The position numbers were made by a program, and so were the translations under genes. DNA of 64,000 nucleotides from Reticulascus tulasneorum (Eukaryota > Ascomycota > Sordariomycetes > Glomerellales > Reticulascaceae). The notes beneath the pieces were generated by a model. The model was not told the origin of the DNA and did no database searches. It was given only the letters and a program-made list of their open reading frames with translations. Within the stretch, counting starts at the first letter, position 1. Each line of letters opens with the position of its first letter. Shown one piece after another: positions 58,311 through 64,000 of this stretch. The stretch is taken from contig LSAX01000009.1 of NCBI GenBank assembly GCA_001557505.1, positions 868,001 through 932,000 of the forward strand. Reading direction: 5' to 3'.

Positions 58311-64000
<5,690 letters not shown>

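Overview
The window reads as nuclear DNA of a filamentous ascomycete (Pezizomycotina, most likely a Sordariomycete). The genes carry short introns of about 45-120 nt (one of 265 nt) with GT/GC...AG ends and CTAAC/CTGAC-like branch sites. Genes lie on both strands with no operons. Families typical of these fungi are present: a NACHT-ankyrin protein, a HET-domain protein, a DUF6594 protein, a class II peroxidase, a fungal RNase T1 and a Zn2Cys6 relic. All assignments come from reading translations by eye. Exon joins were worked out by hand from splice signals, frame continuity and remembered family motifs.

Conserved block, about 1.07-25.05 kb: DOT1 histone H3K79 methyltransferase (+), ATG16 (-) and VPS16 (+) sharing a 302-bp divergent promoter, phosphopantothenoylcysteine decarboxylase (+), a Dma1-type FHA-RING ubiquitin ligase (+), the alpha subunit of the mitochondrial processing peptidase (+), a YML020W-like alpha/beta-hydrolase protein (-), and the ribosome-biogenesis factor RRP5 (+). 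These are housekeeping genes for chromatin, autophagy and vacuole fusion, coenzyme A synthesis, mitosis, protein import and rRNA processing.

More variable block, about 27-58.3 kb: a secreted class II haem peroxidase (+), a 2174-residue NACHT-ankyrin protein (-), a secreted RNase T1-type ribonuclease (+), a SUR7/PalI-type four-helix membrane protein (+), a HAM1-like lipid-binding-fold candidate (-), a DUF6594 membrane protein with an unresolved or broken 5' part (-), a histidine-phosphatase-fold protein (+), an ankyrin-HET fusion (+), a lone ASCH-domain protein (-), a mosaic of a truncated Zn2Cys6 regulator and a short-chain dehydrogenase tail in opposite orientations, and a large unannotated membrane protein (-). 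NACHT and HET proteins belong to the fungal allorecognition and cell-death repertoire, so this block looks like accessory, immunity-type DNA around a few ordinary genes.

Right end: a 4.3-kb stretch without a recognisable gene, then the 5' two-thirds of a catalase-peroxidase (katG, +) that runs off the window. It has a possible mitochondrial presequence ahead of a better-placed second ATG. No rRNA, tRNA, CRISPR array or intact transposon was recognised.
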